Assembly: GCF_000239815.1 (NCBI RefSeq)
Contig: NZ_CAFK01000010.1
Span: 1-64,000, forward strand
DNA from: Bradyrhizobium sp. STM 3843
GTDB lineage: Bacteria; Pseudomonadota; Alphaproteobacteria; Rhizobiales; Xanthobacteraceae
Direction: 5' to 3'
DNA: 64,000 nt
A program made the position numbers and the translations under genes. The notes under the pieces were generated by a model. That model was not told the DNA's origin. It did no database searches and worked only from the letters and a program-made list of their open reading frames with translations. Positions 1 to 8,464 of the stretch are shown here, one piece after another. How positions within the stretch are numbered: the stretch's first letter is position 1; each line of letters opens with the position of its first letter.

Positions 1-1
1 T

Positions 2-856
2 GCGCTGCAGGCCGGCGACATCGACTTCATGGAGTTTCCGCCGCAGGATCTGGAGCCGGTGCTGGCGGCCAATCCTGATCTCACCATGAACGTGCTGAAC
101 AAGTTCGGCTATCAGACCTTTGGCCGGATGAATTTCCTGTATCCGCCGTTCGACAATGTGAAGATCCGCCGCGCGGCGTTCCTGGCAATCAATCAGAAGG
201 ATGTGCTCGACGCTCTGGTCGGCAATCCCAAATACTACAAGATCTGTGGCGCTTTGTTCGGTTGCGGCACCCCGCTCGAGACCGATGTCGGCTCGGAGAC
301 GCTGGTCAAGGGCAACGGCCTGGAGCAGGCCAAGAAACTTCTGGCCGAGTCCGGTTATGACGGCACGCCGGTCGTGATCCTCGGGCCGATGGATGCGATC
401 ACGCTGAAGCCCCAGCCGATCGTGGTCGCGCAGCAGCTGCGCGCGGCCGGCTTCAAGGTCGATCTGCAGGCCACGGACTGGCAATCGGTGGTGACGCGGC
501 GGGCCAGCCAGAAGCCGCCGAAGGAGGGCGGCTGGAACATGTTCTTCACCAATTCGGTGATCGCGGATGTCGGCAATCCGCTGTCCAGCACTTTCCTCGG
601 CGCACGCGGGCTGAAGTCGTCGTTCGGCTGGCCGGAAGATCCGAAGGTCGAGCAGCTGCGCGAGGCCTATGCCCGCGCGACCGCCCTCGACGAGCAGAAG
701 AAGATCGCCGTCGAGCTGCAGAAGGAGGTCTACGACCAGGTGATCTACGTTCCGCTCGGACAGTGGTTCAGCCCGAGCGTGTGGCGCAAATCGCTGAGTG
801 GCGTGCTGGAAGGGCAGGCGGTGCCGGTGTTCTGGAACATCGACAAGAGCGAGTAG
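2..856 (+). CDS. ABC transporter substrate-binding protein, family 5 (C-terminal part)
   Basis: The reading frame is open from the first bases of the window, so the 5' end lies outside; about 284 residues are visible. The sequence resembles the C-terminal lobe of periplasmic oligopeptide/dipeptide/nickel-type binding proteins (SBP_bac_5). It has the FPPQDLEPVL stretch, then a segment on structural rearrangement (NVKIRRAAFLAINQKDVL), then a distal segment ending VPLGQWFSPSVWRKSLSG. Such proteins deliver peptides or related solutes to an inner-membrane ABC permease. No permease or ATPase gene follows, so its transporter genes, if linked, lie upstream. The ligand cannot be read from this part. 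Confidence 0.88.
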   Translation, partial: ALQAGDIDFMEFPPQDLEPVLAANPDLTMNVLNKFGYQTFGRMNFLYPPFDNVKIRRAAFLAINQKDVLDALVGNPKYYKICGALFGCGTPLETDVGSETLVKGNGLEQAKKLLAESGYDGTPVVILGPMDAITLKPQPIVVAQQLRAAGFKVDLQATDWQSVVTRRASQKPPKEGGWNMFFTNSVIADVGNPLSSTFLGARGLKSSFGWPEDPKVEQLREAYARATALDEQKKIAVELQKEVYDQVIYVPLGQWFSPSVWRKSLSGVLEGQAVPVFWNIDKSE

Positions 857-908
857 TCTTGCGCCTGACCGCAGCGGGCCGGCCTTTGCTTGCTCTTCCT
901 GCGGCAGC

Positions 909-2315
909 TTACTCGCGTATCCGGTCGAGGTCGGCGAGCACCTCTTGCGAGGCCTTTTCGACATTCCCGATCTCGGCCAGCGCCTCATCGATCCGACCCA
1001 TGCCGAACAGACGCGCCGCCTCCTTCCCGTGGCGATGCACGGCGGCATGCGGCTGCTCGAGATGGCGGAACACGGCGTTGCCGGCAAACCGCTGGCTACC
1101 TTCGCCGTAGTACCACTTGCCGAGCCGGCAATTGTGATGGTCGCTGAGTTCGTCGGCCTTGAGCGACAGCCGCCCGACCGACATGTCGACAAGCCGCTTC
1201 TTCCAGATCACGTGGTCCGCCTTGGCCAGCCGCACCACCCGGTTGTCCAGCGAGAGCTTGGCGATCTCACCCAGCATCTTTCCGACTTGGCTATCGGTCT
1301 TGGCCATGGTGTCGGCGAGCGACATCACCTCGTTCGAATTGGCGGTGGCGAGATCGGCGATGATGGTGATGCCCTGGGCAACCTCGTCGGCGGCGGCGGT
1401 CTGCTCGGTCAGGATGCTGGAGATCTCGTCCATCTTCGCGCTGACGGCGGCGGTGCGACTCCCGGCCTGATCGATTGTCTGCGCCAGATTGTTCATCTCG
1501 GACATGCCGACATCGACGGCCTTGGCGCCGCCGGCCATGGCCGCGACGATGCCGCTCATCTCGGCCTGCAGTCGCTCGATACGACCCTTGATGTCCTCGG
1601 TGGCCTTGGTGGTTTGCTGCGACAGGTTCTTCACTTCGGCGGCGACCACAGCAAAACCCTTGCCGAACTCGCCGGCGCGGGCCGCTTCGATCGTGGCGTT
1701 CAACGCGAGCAGGTTGGTCTGGTTGGCGATGGCGTCGATGGTGCCGACGATCGAGCCGATCTCGGCGGAGGCGGCGCTGAGATCGGCGATCTTGGCCGAG
1801 GTGTCGCGCACGGCGCTCGCGATGCCGTGCATGGTTTCCAGCGTTCGCCGCACTGCCGCCACGCTGTCGTCGACGATCCGGCGCGTCGCTGCGGCCTCGG
1901 TTGCCGCAGCCGTCGACGTCGTGCTGATCGTCTGGACGGAGGCCTGCATTTCCACCGAGGCTGCGGCCAGGCCCTGACAGCGTTCGGACTGGTTGACCGA
2001 GGCTGCGATCAGGCGCGCAGCACTGATCGAGGCTTCGTTGCTGTTGATGCAGAGCTCCACCGTCGCGTCGAGATCCAGAGACGCGCGCTCGGCCAGCGTG
2101 CGGCCGAGGCGGTGGATGGCTTCCATCAGGTCGGGCTTGACGGGCACGCGCAGGGCGGCTGCGTCGACGCTCGCTATCTCACGGTTCAAGTTGCCGTCGG
2201 CCCAGTCGTTGAGACATTTGGCCAGGATGTCCTGGAATGCATCGAGGCCTGAAGCATCGGACTGTTCGGGTCCGGCCTTCGGGCGCTCGTTCTTCTGGTT
2301 GCGGAATCCCAGCAT
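909..2315 (-). CDS. Soluble methyl-accepting chemotaxis protein with C-terminal CZB zinc-binding domain
   Basis: 468 residues with no membrane segment, so a cytoplasmic chemoreceptor. The signalling hairpin tip is clear at about residues 193-225 ([20 protein letters not shown], then [14 protein letters not shown]), which contacts CheA/CheW. The C-terminus (about 365-440) carries the chemoreceptor zinc-binding (CZB) pattern: H368 in DHVIW, then [10 protein letters not shown] at 393-402, then further histidines near 418-428. CZB receptors of the TlpD type sense zinc or oxidants that attack the zinc-bound cysteine (family knowledge). It ends convergently about 50 bp from the ABC binding protein gene. 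Assignment of the class is firm; the stimulus is inferred. Confidence 0.93.
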   Translation of the reverse strand: MLGFRNQKNERPKAGPEQSDASGLDAFQDILAKCLNDWADGNLNREIASVDAAALRVPVKPDLMEAIHRLGRTLAERASLDLDATVELCINSNEASISAARLIAASVNQSERCQGLAAASVEMQASVQTISTTSTAAATEAAATRRIVDDSVAAVRRTLETMHGIASAVRDTSAKIADLSAASAEIGSIVGTIDAIANQTNLLALNATIEAARAGEFGKGFAVVAAEVKNLSQQTTKATEDIKGRIERLQAEMSGIVAAMAGGAKAVDVGMSEMNNLAQTIDQAGSRTAAVSAKMDEISSILTEQTAAADEVAQGITIIADLATANSNEVMSLADTMAKTDSQVGKMLGEIAKLSLDNRVVRLAKADHVIWKKRLVDMSVGRLSLKADELSDHHNCRLGKWYYGEGSQRFAGNAVFRHLEQPHAAVHRHGKEAARLFGMGRIDEALAEIGNVEKASQEVLADLDRIRE

Positions 2316-2535
2316 TGTCCTTGTCGCTTCTTTGTCGTCGGCGAGCGATGATTCGGCTCGCCGTGAACACTAATGCCGTCGTCCTCTCCTGAAGATTCCG
2401 GAAATATACGGCGGGTCCAAACTCAAACGCCGGAGCTCAGTCGACGCCTCCGAGTGAGCTTATTGCTCACCGCGCGATCCGGTCAGCGCATGGATGTCGC
2501 TTGACATCGACGTTAGCGGCGGCTTACCGTAAGTT

Positions 2536-2868
2536 ATGACTTACCAAGCTGTCTTGGCGGTGCTGGCCGACCCGACGCGGCGGCAGGTGTTCGAACGCCT
2601 GCGTGACGGGCCGCAGCCGGTCAAGCTGATCGCTGCGGGCCTGCCGGTGTCGCGGCCGGCGGTGTCGCAGCATCTGAAGGTGCTGAAGGATGTTGGGCTG
2701 GTCGAGGAGCGCAGCGAGGGCACCCGTCGCTTCTACTCGGTGCGGCGCGAGGGGCTTGCCGAACTGCGCGACTGGCTCGACAGTTTCTGGGACGATGCGC
2801 TGCTTGCGTTCAAAATCGAAGCCGAGCGATCGCATCGACGAGCGAAGGGAAGGAAACGGGATGAGTGA
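2536..2868 (+). CDS. ArsR/SmtB-family transcriptional regulator
   Basis: 110 residues, the usual size of a single winged-helix ArsR regulator. It starts AVLADPTRRQVFERL and has the recognition helix region PVSRPAVSQHLKVLKDVGLVEERSEGTRRFY spread over two helices and a wing. No obvious metal-binding cysteine pair is seen, so it is probably a non-metal ArsR of the kind usually paired with SRPBCC/AHSA1 genes. Its stop codon overlaps the next gene by 8 bp, indicating translational coupling, and the cluster is ArsR-SRPBCC-GST. It probably represses its own operon. Confidence 0.9.
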   Translation: MTYQAVLAVLADPTRRQVFERLRDGPQPVKLIAAGLPVSRPAVSQHLKVLKDVGLVEERSEGTRRFYSVRREGLAELRDWLDSFWDDALLAFKIEAERSHRRAKGRKRDE

Positions 2869-3340
2869 AATCGTGTCGATCACCCCGGTGCTGAAGCAGG
2901 TCAACGTCAGGGTGCCGATCGTCCACGCCTTCGAGGTCTTCACCAGTGGCCTGACGCGCTGGTGGCCGCACACCCATGGCGTCGGCAAAAAGCCGATCCG
3001 CGCCGTGCTGATGGAGCCGCGGCTCGGCGGGCGCTGGCTCGAGATCGCCGAAGACGGCACCGAGACTCCGGTTGCCACGATCACATTGTGGGAGCCGCCG
3101 CATCGCTTCGTGATGCTCTGGCAGGTCAATGCGCAATGGCAGCCGGATGCGACCATGCGCTCGGAAGTGGACGTGCGCTTCATCGCCGAAGGCGCCGAGG
3201 CGACACGCGTCGAGCTGACGCATCATAAGTTCGAGACCATGGGGGCGGAGGCCGGCGCCTCGATGCGCAGAGATGTCGACGGCGGCTGGCCCGGGCTCAT
3301 GCAGCGCTTTGTCGAGGAAGCCGAACGGAGTCAAACATAA
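2861..3340 (+). CDS. SRPBCC/AHSA1 (START-like) domain protein
   Basis: 159 residues. The ATG at 2861 is chosen because it overlaps the ArsR stop by 8 bp and the Bet v1-like fold begins right after it (VNVRVPIVHAFEVFTSGLTRWWP). The helix-grip family binds hydrophobic ligands or acts as a lyase/chaperone-like protein; the AHSA1 subgroup is commonly cotranscribed with ArsR regulators. The C-terminal helix contains GGWPGLMQRFVEEAE, typical of this subgroup. The ligand is unknown. Confidence 0.87.
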   Translation: MSEIVSITPVLKQVNVRVPIVHAFEVFTSGLTRWWPHTHGVGKKPIRAVLMEPRLGGRWLEIAEDGTETPVATITLWEPPHRFVMLWQVNAQWQPDATMRSEVDVRFIAEGAEATRVELTHHKFETMGAEAGASMRRDVDGGWPGLMQRFVEEAERSQT

Positions 3341-3353
3341 CAGGGAGGTCGTC

Positions 3354-4013
3354 ATGTCGGAGTTCATCGTTCATTCCGTGCCCGGAAGCCCGTTCGGGCG
3401 CAGCGTGCTGATCGCGTTGGAAGAGAAGGGCGCCGACTATCGCCTCGCGGCGCTAGCGCCGGGCGCGTCCAAATCGCCGGAGCATCTGGCGCGCAACCCG
3501 TTCGGGCGTATCCCCGTGCTAGAGCACGACGACTTCGTGCTCTACGAGACCCAGGCGATCCTGCGCTATCTCGATCGAATCCTGCCGCAGCCGTCATTAA
3601 CACCAACTGAGGTGAAACAGGCGGCACGGATGGATCAGGTGATGAATATCAGCGACTGGTATCTGTTCCAGGGCGTCTGCAACGTCATCGGATTTCAGCG
3701 CATCATCGCCCCGCGCTTCATGGGGCAGGCAACCGATGAAGCCGCGATCGAAGCGGCGATGCCGAAAGCGCGCACGGTATTCGCCGCGCTGTCGGAGCTG
3801 CTGGGCGAGCAGCCGTTCATCGCGGGCGATGTGCTATCTCTGGCCGATCTGCAGGCCGCACCGCAGGCGAGCTTCCTGTCGGTGCCCCCGGAATGGGCCG
3901 CGCTGACCGCGCCGCATCCCAATCTCGTGGCCTGGATCGACCGGCTCGAATCCCGGCCAAGCTTCCAGGCCACGACCTGGCAGCGGCTGACGGAGCGCGC
4001 CCAGGCGGCGTGA
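3354..4013 (+). CDS. Glutathione S-transferase family protein
   Basis: 219 residues, normal GST length. The start at 3354 is preceded by a strong ribosome-binding site (GGGAGG, 3343-3348). The N-terminal thioredoxin-like domain shows SPFGRSVLIALEEKG, the cis-proline region NPFGRIPVLEHDDFVLYET (glutathione binding) and AILRYLD. The helical C-terminal domain contains VLSLADLQAAP, matching the conserved N-capping/hydrophobic staple motif SxAD. It is the third gene of the ArsR-SRPBCC-GST cluster, which suggests a detoxification role; the electrophilic substrate is unknown. Confidence 0.92.
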   Translation: MSEFIVHSVPGSPFGRSVLIALEEKGADYRLAALAPGASKSPEHLARNPFGRIPVLEHDDFVLYETQAILRYLDRILPQPSLTPTEVKQAARMDQVMNISDWYLFQGVCNVIGFQRIIAPRFMGQATDEAAIEAAMPKARTVFAALSELLGEQPFIAGDVLSLADLQAAPQASFLSVPPEWAALTAPHPNLVAWIDRLESRPSFQATTWQRLTERAQAA

Positions 4014-4084
4014 ACGGCGATGCGCGGGGCGCACGCGCTGGCATCAGTCCGCGTCCCGCGCAGCGCACGCAGGCCTGGTTCTCG

Positions 4085-4402
4085 TCAGCGCTCGAGCGTG
4101 AACGCCACCTCGTACAGGCCGGGATCTGCCGTGCCGTAGGACTTGTTGCCGTCGATCAGGCCTCTTGCCTTCAGATGCGCGATCACACGTCGGGCGGCAT
4201 CGAGATCAGTGGTTTGGGCGTAGTTGACGACGCGCGTCCCGTCCAGGCTGCGGTGCAGACTGGCAGAGATCCAGCCGTCCACATGGTGGGCTACCTTCGC
4301 GGCCTCGGCGAGATAATCGATCAGCGACTGCTGCCCGCCCGGTGGGACGGTGAAGACGTTGATCTGCGTGACGATGGATGTGTTGGCGTTGATGACAGGC
4401 AT
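4085..4402 (-). CDS. Antibiotic biosynthesis monooxygenase (ABM)-domain protein
   Basis: 105 residues forming one ferredoxin-like ABM module: TSIVTQINVFTVPPGGQQSLIDYL, then WISASLHRSLDGTRVVNYAQ, then a C-terminal strand. Members are cofactor-free monooxygenases, heme-degrading enzymes or small-molecule-responsive proteins acting as dimers. An RBS-like run (aaggagcatccac on the minus strand) precedes the ATG. It is convergent with the GST gene. Function beyond the fold is not readable. Confidence 0.8.
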   Translation of the reverse strand: MPVINANTSIVTQINVFTVPPGGQQSLIDYLAEAAKVAHHVDGWISASLHRSLDGTRVVNYAQTTDLDAARRVIAHLKARGLIDGNKSYGTADPGLYEVAFTLER

Positions 4403-4694
4403 GTGGATGCTCCTTGTGTGAAGCGAGGCCAGCCGGCGGCAAGGAACATCGGGACCAGTCTCCGTCCAACGTGCGCCAAGCCTCCGGCGAGCGATCGCCG
4501 ACTGCTTGTCGCGGGTTCTTCAATAGCTGAAGAGACGGAGCCCCATGCGGGGGGATGGACTTACCGATGCCATCCTGGTCCTTTTCGACCTGCGCAGTGT
4601 AGGTGAAGCGAGCGGCCGGATCAAACAGTGCGGCGAATTGTCCTGAGTGCCGCTGCGACCACCGCCAGGTCGTTGGCTGAGACTGGACAAGTCC
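4403..4694. other. Gap between ABM gene and tRNA-Leu; no supported gene
   Basis: About 290 bp. The open minus-strand frame here runs through the tRNA and is not a credible gene. It includes a short stretch (FTYTAQVEKDQDG, around 4580-4620) that looks like the N-terminus of HicB-type antitoxins but continues into unrelated sequence. At most this is a remnant. I see no promoter or repeat that I can defend. Confidence 0.4.
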
Positions 4695-4781
4695 TGGTGC
4701 GGGCGGTGGGACTCGAACCCACACGACGTTGCCATCGAGGGATTTTAAGTCCCTTGCGTCTACCAATTCCGCCACGTCCGC
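4695..4781 (-). tRNA. tRNA-Leu (anticodon UAA)
   Basis: Minus-strand cloverleaf of 87 nt including an encoded CCA. The 5' acceptor strand is GCGGACG, the D region GGCGGAATTGGTAGACGC, the anticodon stem-loop centres on GGGACTTAAAATCCC (anticodon TAA), a long variable arm follows as expected for class II tRNA-Leu, and the T arm is GTGGGTTCGAGTCCCAC. The 3' acceptor strand is CGCCCGC plus A and CCA. Position 5 (A) opposes C in the acceptor stem, a single mismatch. Confidence 0.95.
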
Positions 4782-5048
4782 CTTTGAGATCAGGGATTTA
4801 ACGCCTCATTCGACGAAAGGGAATGAGGTCTGATACCGTCCCGTTGCTCACCCGAATGCTTAAGCCAGCCGGGCCGCCCCGGTAAAGCCTCAATCCGGGC
4901 ATCTGCACTTGCTTGAGAACGGCTACAGCCTTCATAAGGCCGCTTGGAATCATGGGCTATCGCATTGGTCGACCGCCGTGTTTTCGGACGGGCGCCGATG
5001 AATTGAATTTGAGACGATCTCTTAAGCTTCATGGACTATCGAGGTGGA

Positions 5049-5543
5049 ATGACCGTTGCCGAATACCGCCGCGCCGCATGCCGGCTCGCCTCATTTGCCG
5101 GGCTGCTCGCGCTTGCACCCATGCTCGCGGCTTGCGCAGGCATGAGCGACAATATGTCGACCGCTTTCGCTGATCCCGCCAAATACGAGCTCTATGACTG
5201 CAAGCAGCTCGAGACCGAGCGCAAGAATCTTGCGAACCGCTCCGCCGAGCTGCAGGGCCTGATGGCCAAGGCGGAGACCGGCGCCGGCGGCGCCGTGGTG
5301 GCCGAGCTCGCTTATCGCAACGACTATGTCTCGGTTCGCGGCCAGTCACAGTTGGCCGAAGAGGCCTGGCGCCGCAACAAGTGTCAGGAGACGCCAGCTC
5401 CGCCGCCGACGCCGGCAGCTCATGCCAAGGGGGGCAAGGCAGGGTCCAAGGCGGCCAAACCGGCAAAGCTGCCCAACCCGGCCGGTGCCGCAGCTCAAGA
5501 CAGCCCGCCGACCACACTGCCCAAGGATGGCTCGACCTACTGA
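5049..5543 (+). CDS. Small Lys/Ala/Pro-rich predicted lipoprotein
   Basis: 164 residues from the ATG at 5049, which has GAGGTGG six bases upstream; an in-frame ATG at 5031 is less well supported. The N-terminus is a lipoprotein signal peptide (SFAGLLALAPMLAACAG) with lipobox LAAC, so the mature protein would be anchored at its cysteine. The mature part contains a helical segment (CKQLETERKNLANRSAELQGL) and one more cysteine (KCQET), followed by a low-complexity Lys/Ala/Pro tail. No enzymatic motif is visible. It is convergent with the FAD monooxygenase gene. Confidence 0.8.
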   Translation: MTVAEYRRAACRLASFAGLLALAPMLAACAGMSDNMSTAFADPAKYELYDCKQLETERKNLANRSAELQGLMAKAETGAGGAVVAELAYRNDYVSVRGQSQLAEEAWRRNKCQETPAPPPTPAAHAKGGKAGSKAAKPAKLPNPAGAAAQDSPPTTLPKDGSTY

Positions 5544-5563
5544 TCGGTGAGCCCGATCGGCGA

Positions 5564-6763
5564 TCACATGCGCCAGTCGTAGATCCAGCTCTGTCGCTTG
5601 AACAGCCGCGCCGGACCAAGCGCCTTGATCGCGAGGTCGCGGGCCAGCGCAAGCGGTCCGGTCAAGTGATAGATGCGGCCCTGTCCGCGCGCGGTGCGCT
5701 GGACCTGCGCAACACGGGGACGGCGCAGCTTGGCATAGGCCTTTAGCGCTGCCGCGACATCGGCCGGCCCGTCGGGCCGCGCCTCGCTCAAGGTTTTCGC
5801 CAGGACAGCGGCGTCCTCGATCGCCATGCCCGCGCCCTGCGCGGCAAAGGGCAGCATCGCATGCGCGGCATCGCCGAGCAGGGCCATCGGCCCTTCGGCC
5901 CAGTCGCCGCCCTCAGGCACGCCGAACAAGGCCCATTTGCGCCAGCTGTCGACCGCATTGAGCATCATCCGCGCCGGACCCGGCCAGCGTGGCGGGGCAA
6001 AGGCTTCCATCAGCTCGGCGGCGCTGCCCTCGGTGCTCCAGCCCGGCCGATTCCAGGTTCCCGGCACCACCGCCACCACGTTGATCTGTCGGCCGGCAGA
6101 AATCGGGTAGACAACGAGATGGGCGTCCGGCCCCATCCAGAGCTGCACCCGTGCCGCCGCCAATTCGCGCGGCAGCTGCCTGGCCTCAAGCGTGCCGCGC
6201 CAGGCGATCAGGCCGGAGAACTGCGCCCGCATCTGCGGAAAAAGGTGATGCCGGACCGACGACCAGACCCCGTCGGCGCCGATCAGCGCCAGCGCGAGAT
6301 CCTGCTTGCGATGATCGCCGCTGCGCTGGACCACGGTCAGTCCTCTGGCGTGACTCGCGGCATCCTCGAACGGGCAGCCGAGTCGCAGCTCGATGTCGGG
6401 ATGCGCCATGACCTCGGCCGCGAGCGCAGCCTGCAGATCGGCGCGGTGAATCACCCAATAGGGGGCGCCGGCCGCGCGGGTTGCGGCCTCGCCCAGCGGC
6501 AGCCGCATGATCTCGCCGCCGGCACGCGCGCTCATGATGCTGATGGCCTCGGGCACAACGGCCCGCGCCGTCAGCCGCGGCTTCAGGCCGAGATCGATCA
6601 GGATGCGGCTGGCATTGGGCGAGAGCTGCAGGCCGGCGCCGACTTCCTCCAGACGCTCGGCCTTCTCCAGCACCACGACCCGGAAGCCTTTGGTCGCGAG
6701 CGCCAGTGCAGCCGTTAGTCCCCCGATCCCGGCGCCTGCGATGAAGACGGTGCGCAATGCCAC
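5564..6763 (-). CDS. FAD-dependent monooxygenase (PHBH/salicylate hydroxylase-like)
   Basis: 399 residues, typical for class A flavoprotein hydroxylases. The Rossmann motif GAGIGGLTAALALATKG lies near residue 10 with the acidic residue of VVVLEKAERLEEVG binding ADP-ribose. A second FAD motif, GDAAHAMLPFAAQGAGMAIEDA, lies in the C-terminal third, and IGADGVWSSVR (the DG motif) lies between. The family hydroxylates aromatic or related substrates with NAD(P)H and O2; kynurenine- or salicylate-type substrates are common among close homologues, but the substrate cannot be fixed here. The next gene upstream on the same strand is a small zinc-ribbon protein. Confidence 0.9.
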   Translation of the reverse strand: MALRTVFIAGAGIGGLTAALALATKGFRVVVLEKAERLEEVGAGLQLSPNASRILIDLGLKPRLTARAVVPEAISIMSARAGGEIMRLPLGEAATRAAGAPYWVIHRADLQAALAAEVMAHPDIELRLGCPFEDAASHARGLTVVQRSGDHRKQDLALALIGADGVWSSVRHHLFPQMRAQFSGLIAWRGTLEARQLPRELAAARVQLWMGPDAHLVVYPISAGRQINVVAVVPGTWNRPGWSTEGSAAELMEAFAPPRWPGPARMMLNAVDSWRKWALFGVPEGGDWAEGPMALLGDAAHAMLPFAAQGAGMAIEDAAVLAKTLSEARPDGPADVAAALKAYAKLRRPRVAQVQRTARGQGRIYHLTGPLALARDLAIKALGPARLFKRQSWIYDWRM

Positions 6764-6773
6764 GATGAACGCT

Positions 6774-7016
6774 TCACGCGACGTCCTTCAGCACGCATTC
6801 CGGCGGCCGGGCTTCACCTGCCGCGAGGTCGGCTGCGAAGCGATACAGCGTCGAGCAGTAGGGGCAGATGATTTCGTTGTCGTTGCCAAGGTCGAGGAAA
6901 ACATGCGGATGATCGAACGGTGGATTGGCGCCCACGCACATGAACTCATGCGAGCCGATCTCGATGACGGGAACGCCGGCATCATTGTGGAAGTGCGGGA
7001 CGATGTTGTCGGCCAT
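6774..7016 (-). CDS. Zinc-finger (CHCC-type) domain protein
   Basis: 80 residues from the ATG at 7016 (MADNIVPHF); the longer frame to 7037 lacks support. One zinc site is visible: Cys in EFMCVGAN, His in FDHPHVF, and the pair ICPYC. This is the zf-CHCC arrangement also found in the NDUFS6 subunit of complex I. Widely conserved in alphaproteobacteria. Its stop is 10 bp from the start of the FAD monooxygenase gene, so the two are probably cotranscribed. Confidence 0.85.
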   Translation of the reverse strand: MADNIVPHFHNDAGVPVIEIGSHEFMCVGANPPFDHPHVFLDLGNDNEIICPYCSTLYRFAADLAAGEARPPECVLKDVA

Positions 7017-7230
7017 CGAATTCACCTTGAGTAGCAACGGGAGCGAAAACAGAGTCGATGCGGCGAGCTGAAGTCACGCAGCCGCGGTCGAAACGGCGCG
7101 CACCATACTGGTGGACAGGGGTAATTCCTAGTGCGGGGAACCGGGATCAGCTGTACCGCTATCGTGCAGGATTCGATACGATCGGAGTTCAGCCGAGAAG
7201 CCCTTCTTTCGTCGGGGCCGTTGTGTCTTG

Positions 7231-7261
7231 GTACCGGTACATTATGTCATGTGCGACATGA
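7231..7261. promoter_or_regulatory. Two adjacent palindromes upstream of the 7284 gene
   Basis: GTACCGGTAC (7231-7240) is a perfect 10-bp palindrome. TCATGT-GCG-ACATGA (7247-7261) is a perfect inverted repeat with 6-bp arms. They lie 23-53 bp before the GTG start at 7284 and could be protein-binding sites; no regulator is assigned. Confidence 0.35.
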
Positions 7262-7283
7262 TCGCGAAAAGGCGTGAATCGGC

Positions 7284-8423
7284 GTGAAGATCGGACGACT
7301 CAATCTGGCCCTGGCCGGACTTGCGTTCAGCGTGGCCTTCGGTGCCGCGCTGTGGCCGCATGCCCGGAATGCTGGCGCGATTCTGGCGGCCCAGGACGAT
7401 CCTGCGGCTCTGTCCGATATTCAGCTCAGTTCGTTATTGCGGAACAACGGGGCCCTGGTCGCGGAGAACATCGACGCGGCGCTGGCTGCTGATGACGCCG
7501 ATCTCGCCAACAGTTTCGTGGCGCTCGCGCAGGATCAACACGTTGGCGTGAGTGATGAGCGGGCAAAGCGGGTGGCGGACGCGGTGGCCGAGGAAAATTC
7601 GACCGCGCATTTTGCCAAGCGCTTTGCCAGTGGCCTCGTCATGGGCCAGGCCGACGATGTCGCAAGCCTCTCCGGCACGGTGGCCGGCGACCTCTTCGTG
7701 TTCGGCGATGTCAGAGACGCCGTGCGCGAGGGCAAGCACCTGGTCATGGGCGAGGCAACCGACCGGCTTGTGCTGGGCCTCGCCACGGCCGGGTTGGCCG
7801 TGACTGCGGCGACCTATGTTTCGGCTGGCACCGCCACGCCGGTGCGCGCAGGGCTGACGCTGGTGAAGGATGCCCGCAAGGTCGGCCGGCTTGGCGAGGG
7901 CCTTGCCGCATGGGCCGGCCGTTCGGCGCGCGAGGTGGTCGATGCGCCGGCGCTGGAGCAGGCGGTCGCCTCCGGTTCGGTGCTGCGTCCGGGCGAGACG
8001 GCGACCGCGATCAAGGCGGCATTCCGGGCCGAGAAAGCCGGCGGGCTGGTCCGGCTTGCCAAGGATGTCGGCCGCGTCACCGAGAAGGCTGGCACGCGCG
8101 GCGCGTTGGATTCGCTGAAGCTCGCCGAAGGGCCGAAGGATGTGACGCGCGCGGCGCGTCTGGCCGAAGCCAAGGGCGGCCAGACCCGGGCGATCCTGAA
8201 GCTGCTCGGCCGCGGCGCGCTGCTGCTGATGGCCGGCACGTTCAATCTGACGCTGTGGCTGCTCGGTGCTGTGATGACGCTGTTCGGATGTCTCGCCTCG
8301 ATCAAGGCGACGACCGAACGAGCCACACAGGCCTGGCTCGATCGGCGCAAGCGCCGCCGCCTTCGTCAGCTGCAGGCGGGTCCTGCCGTCCCTGTGCTTT
8401 CTCCCGCAGCGAGCTGCAGCTAA
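7284..8423 (+). CDS. Conserved hypothetical membrane protein
   Basis: 379 residues from a GTG start. An N-terminal hydrophobic segment (LALAGLAFSVAFGAALWP) is a signal anchor or signal peptide. A second hydrophobic region follows at about residues 150-175 (LVLGLATAGLAVTAATYVSAG), and a third near 310-345 (LLMAGTFNLTLWLLGAVMTLFGCLASI). The C-terminus is strongly basic (RRKRRRLRQL), suggesting a cytoplasmic tail. No known domain is recognised. It stands alone in front of an alpha/beta hydrolase gene, 41 bp away, possibly cotranscribed. Confidence 0.75.
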   Translation: MKIGRLNLALAGLAFSVAFGAALWPHARNAGAILAAQDDPAALSDIQLSSLLRNNGALVAENIDAALAADDADLANSFVALAQDQHVGVSDERAKRVADAVAEENSTAHFAKRFASGLVMGQADDVASLSGTVAGDLFVFGDVRDAVREGKHLVMGEATDRLVLGLATAGLAVTAATYVSAGTATPVRAGLTLVKDARKVGRLGEGLAAWAGRSAREVVDAPALEQAVASGSVLRPGETATAIKAAFRAEKAGGLVRLAKDVGRVTEKAGTRGALDSLKLAEGPKDVTRAARLAEAKGGQTRAILKLLGRGALLLMAGTFNLTLWLLGAVMTLFGCLASIKATTERATQAWLDRRKRRRLRQLQAGPAVPVLSPAASCS

Positions 8424-8464
8424 GCTTTTTTTATCCTCCACGCCAACTTTGGGACTCATCGCCG

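Noticed and set aside
798..2252. Long + strand ORF of 484 codons over the chemoreceptor gene
   Set aside because: It is the antisense shadow of the minus-strand gene, whose motifs are unambiguous.
4560..4640. HicB-like antitoxin remnant after the tRNA
   Set aside because: Only about 14 residues resemble HicB, and the frame continues into unrelated sequence.
8414..8434. Terminator after the 7284 gene (AGCTGCAGCT then T-run)
   Set aside because: The stem is only a short self-complementary run that overlaps the gene end and does not position well before the T-run.
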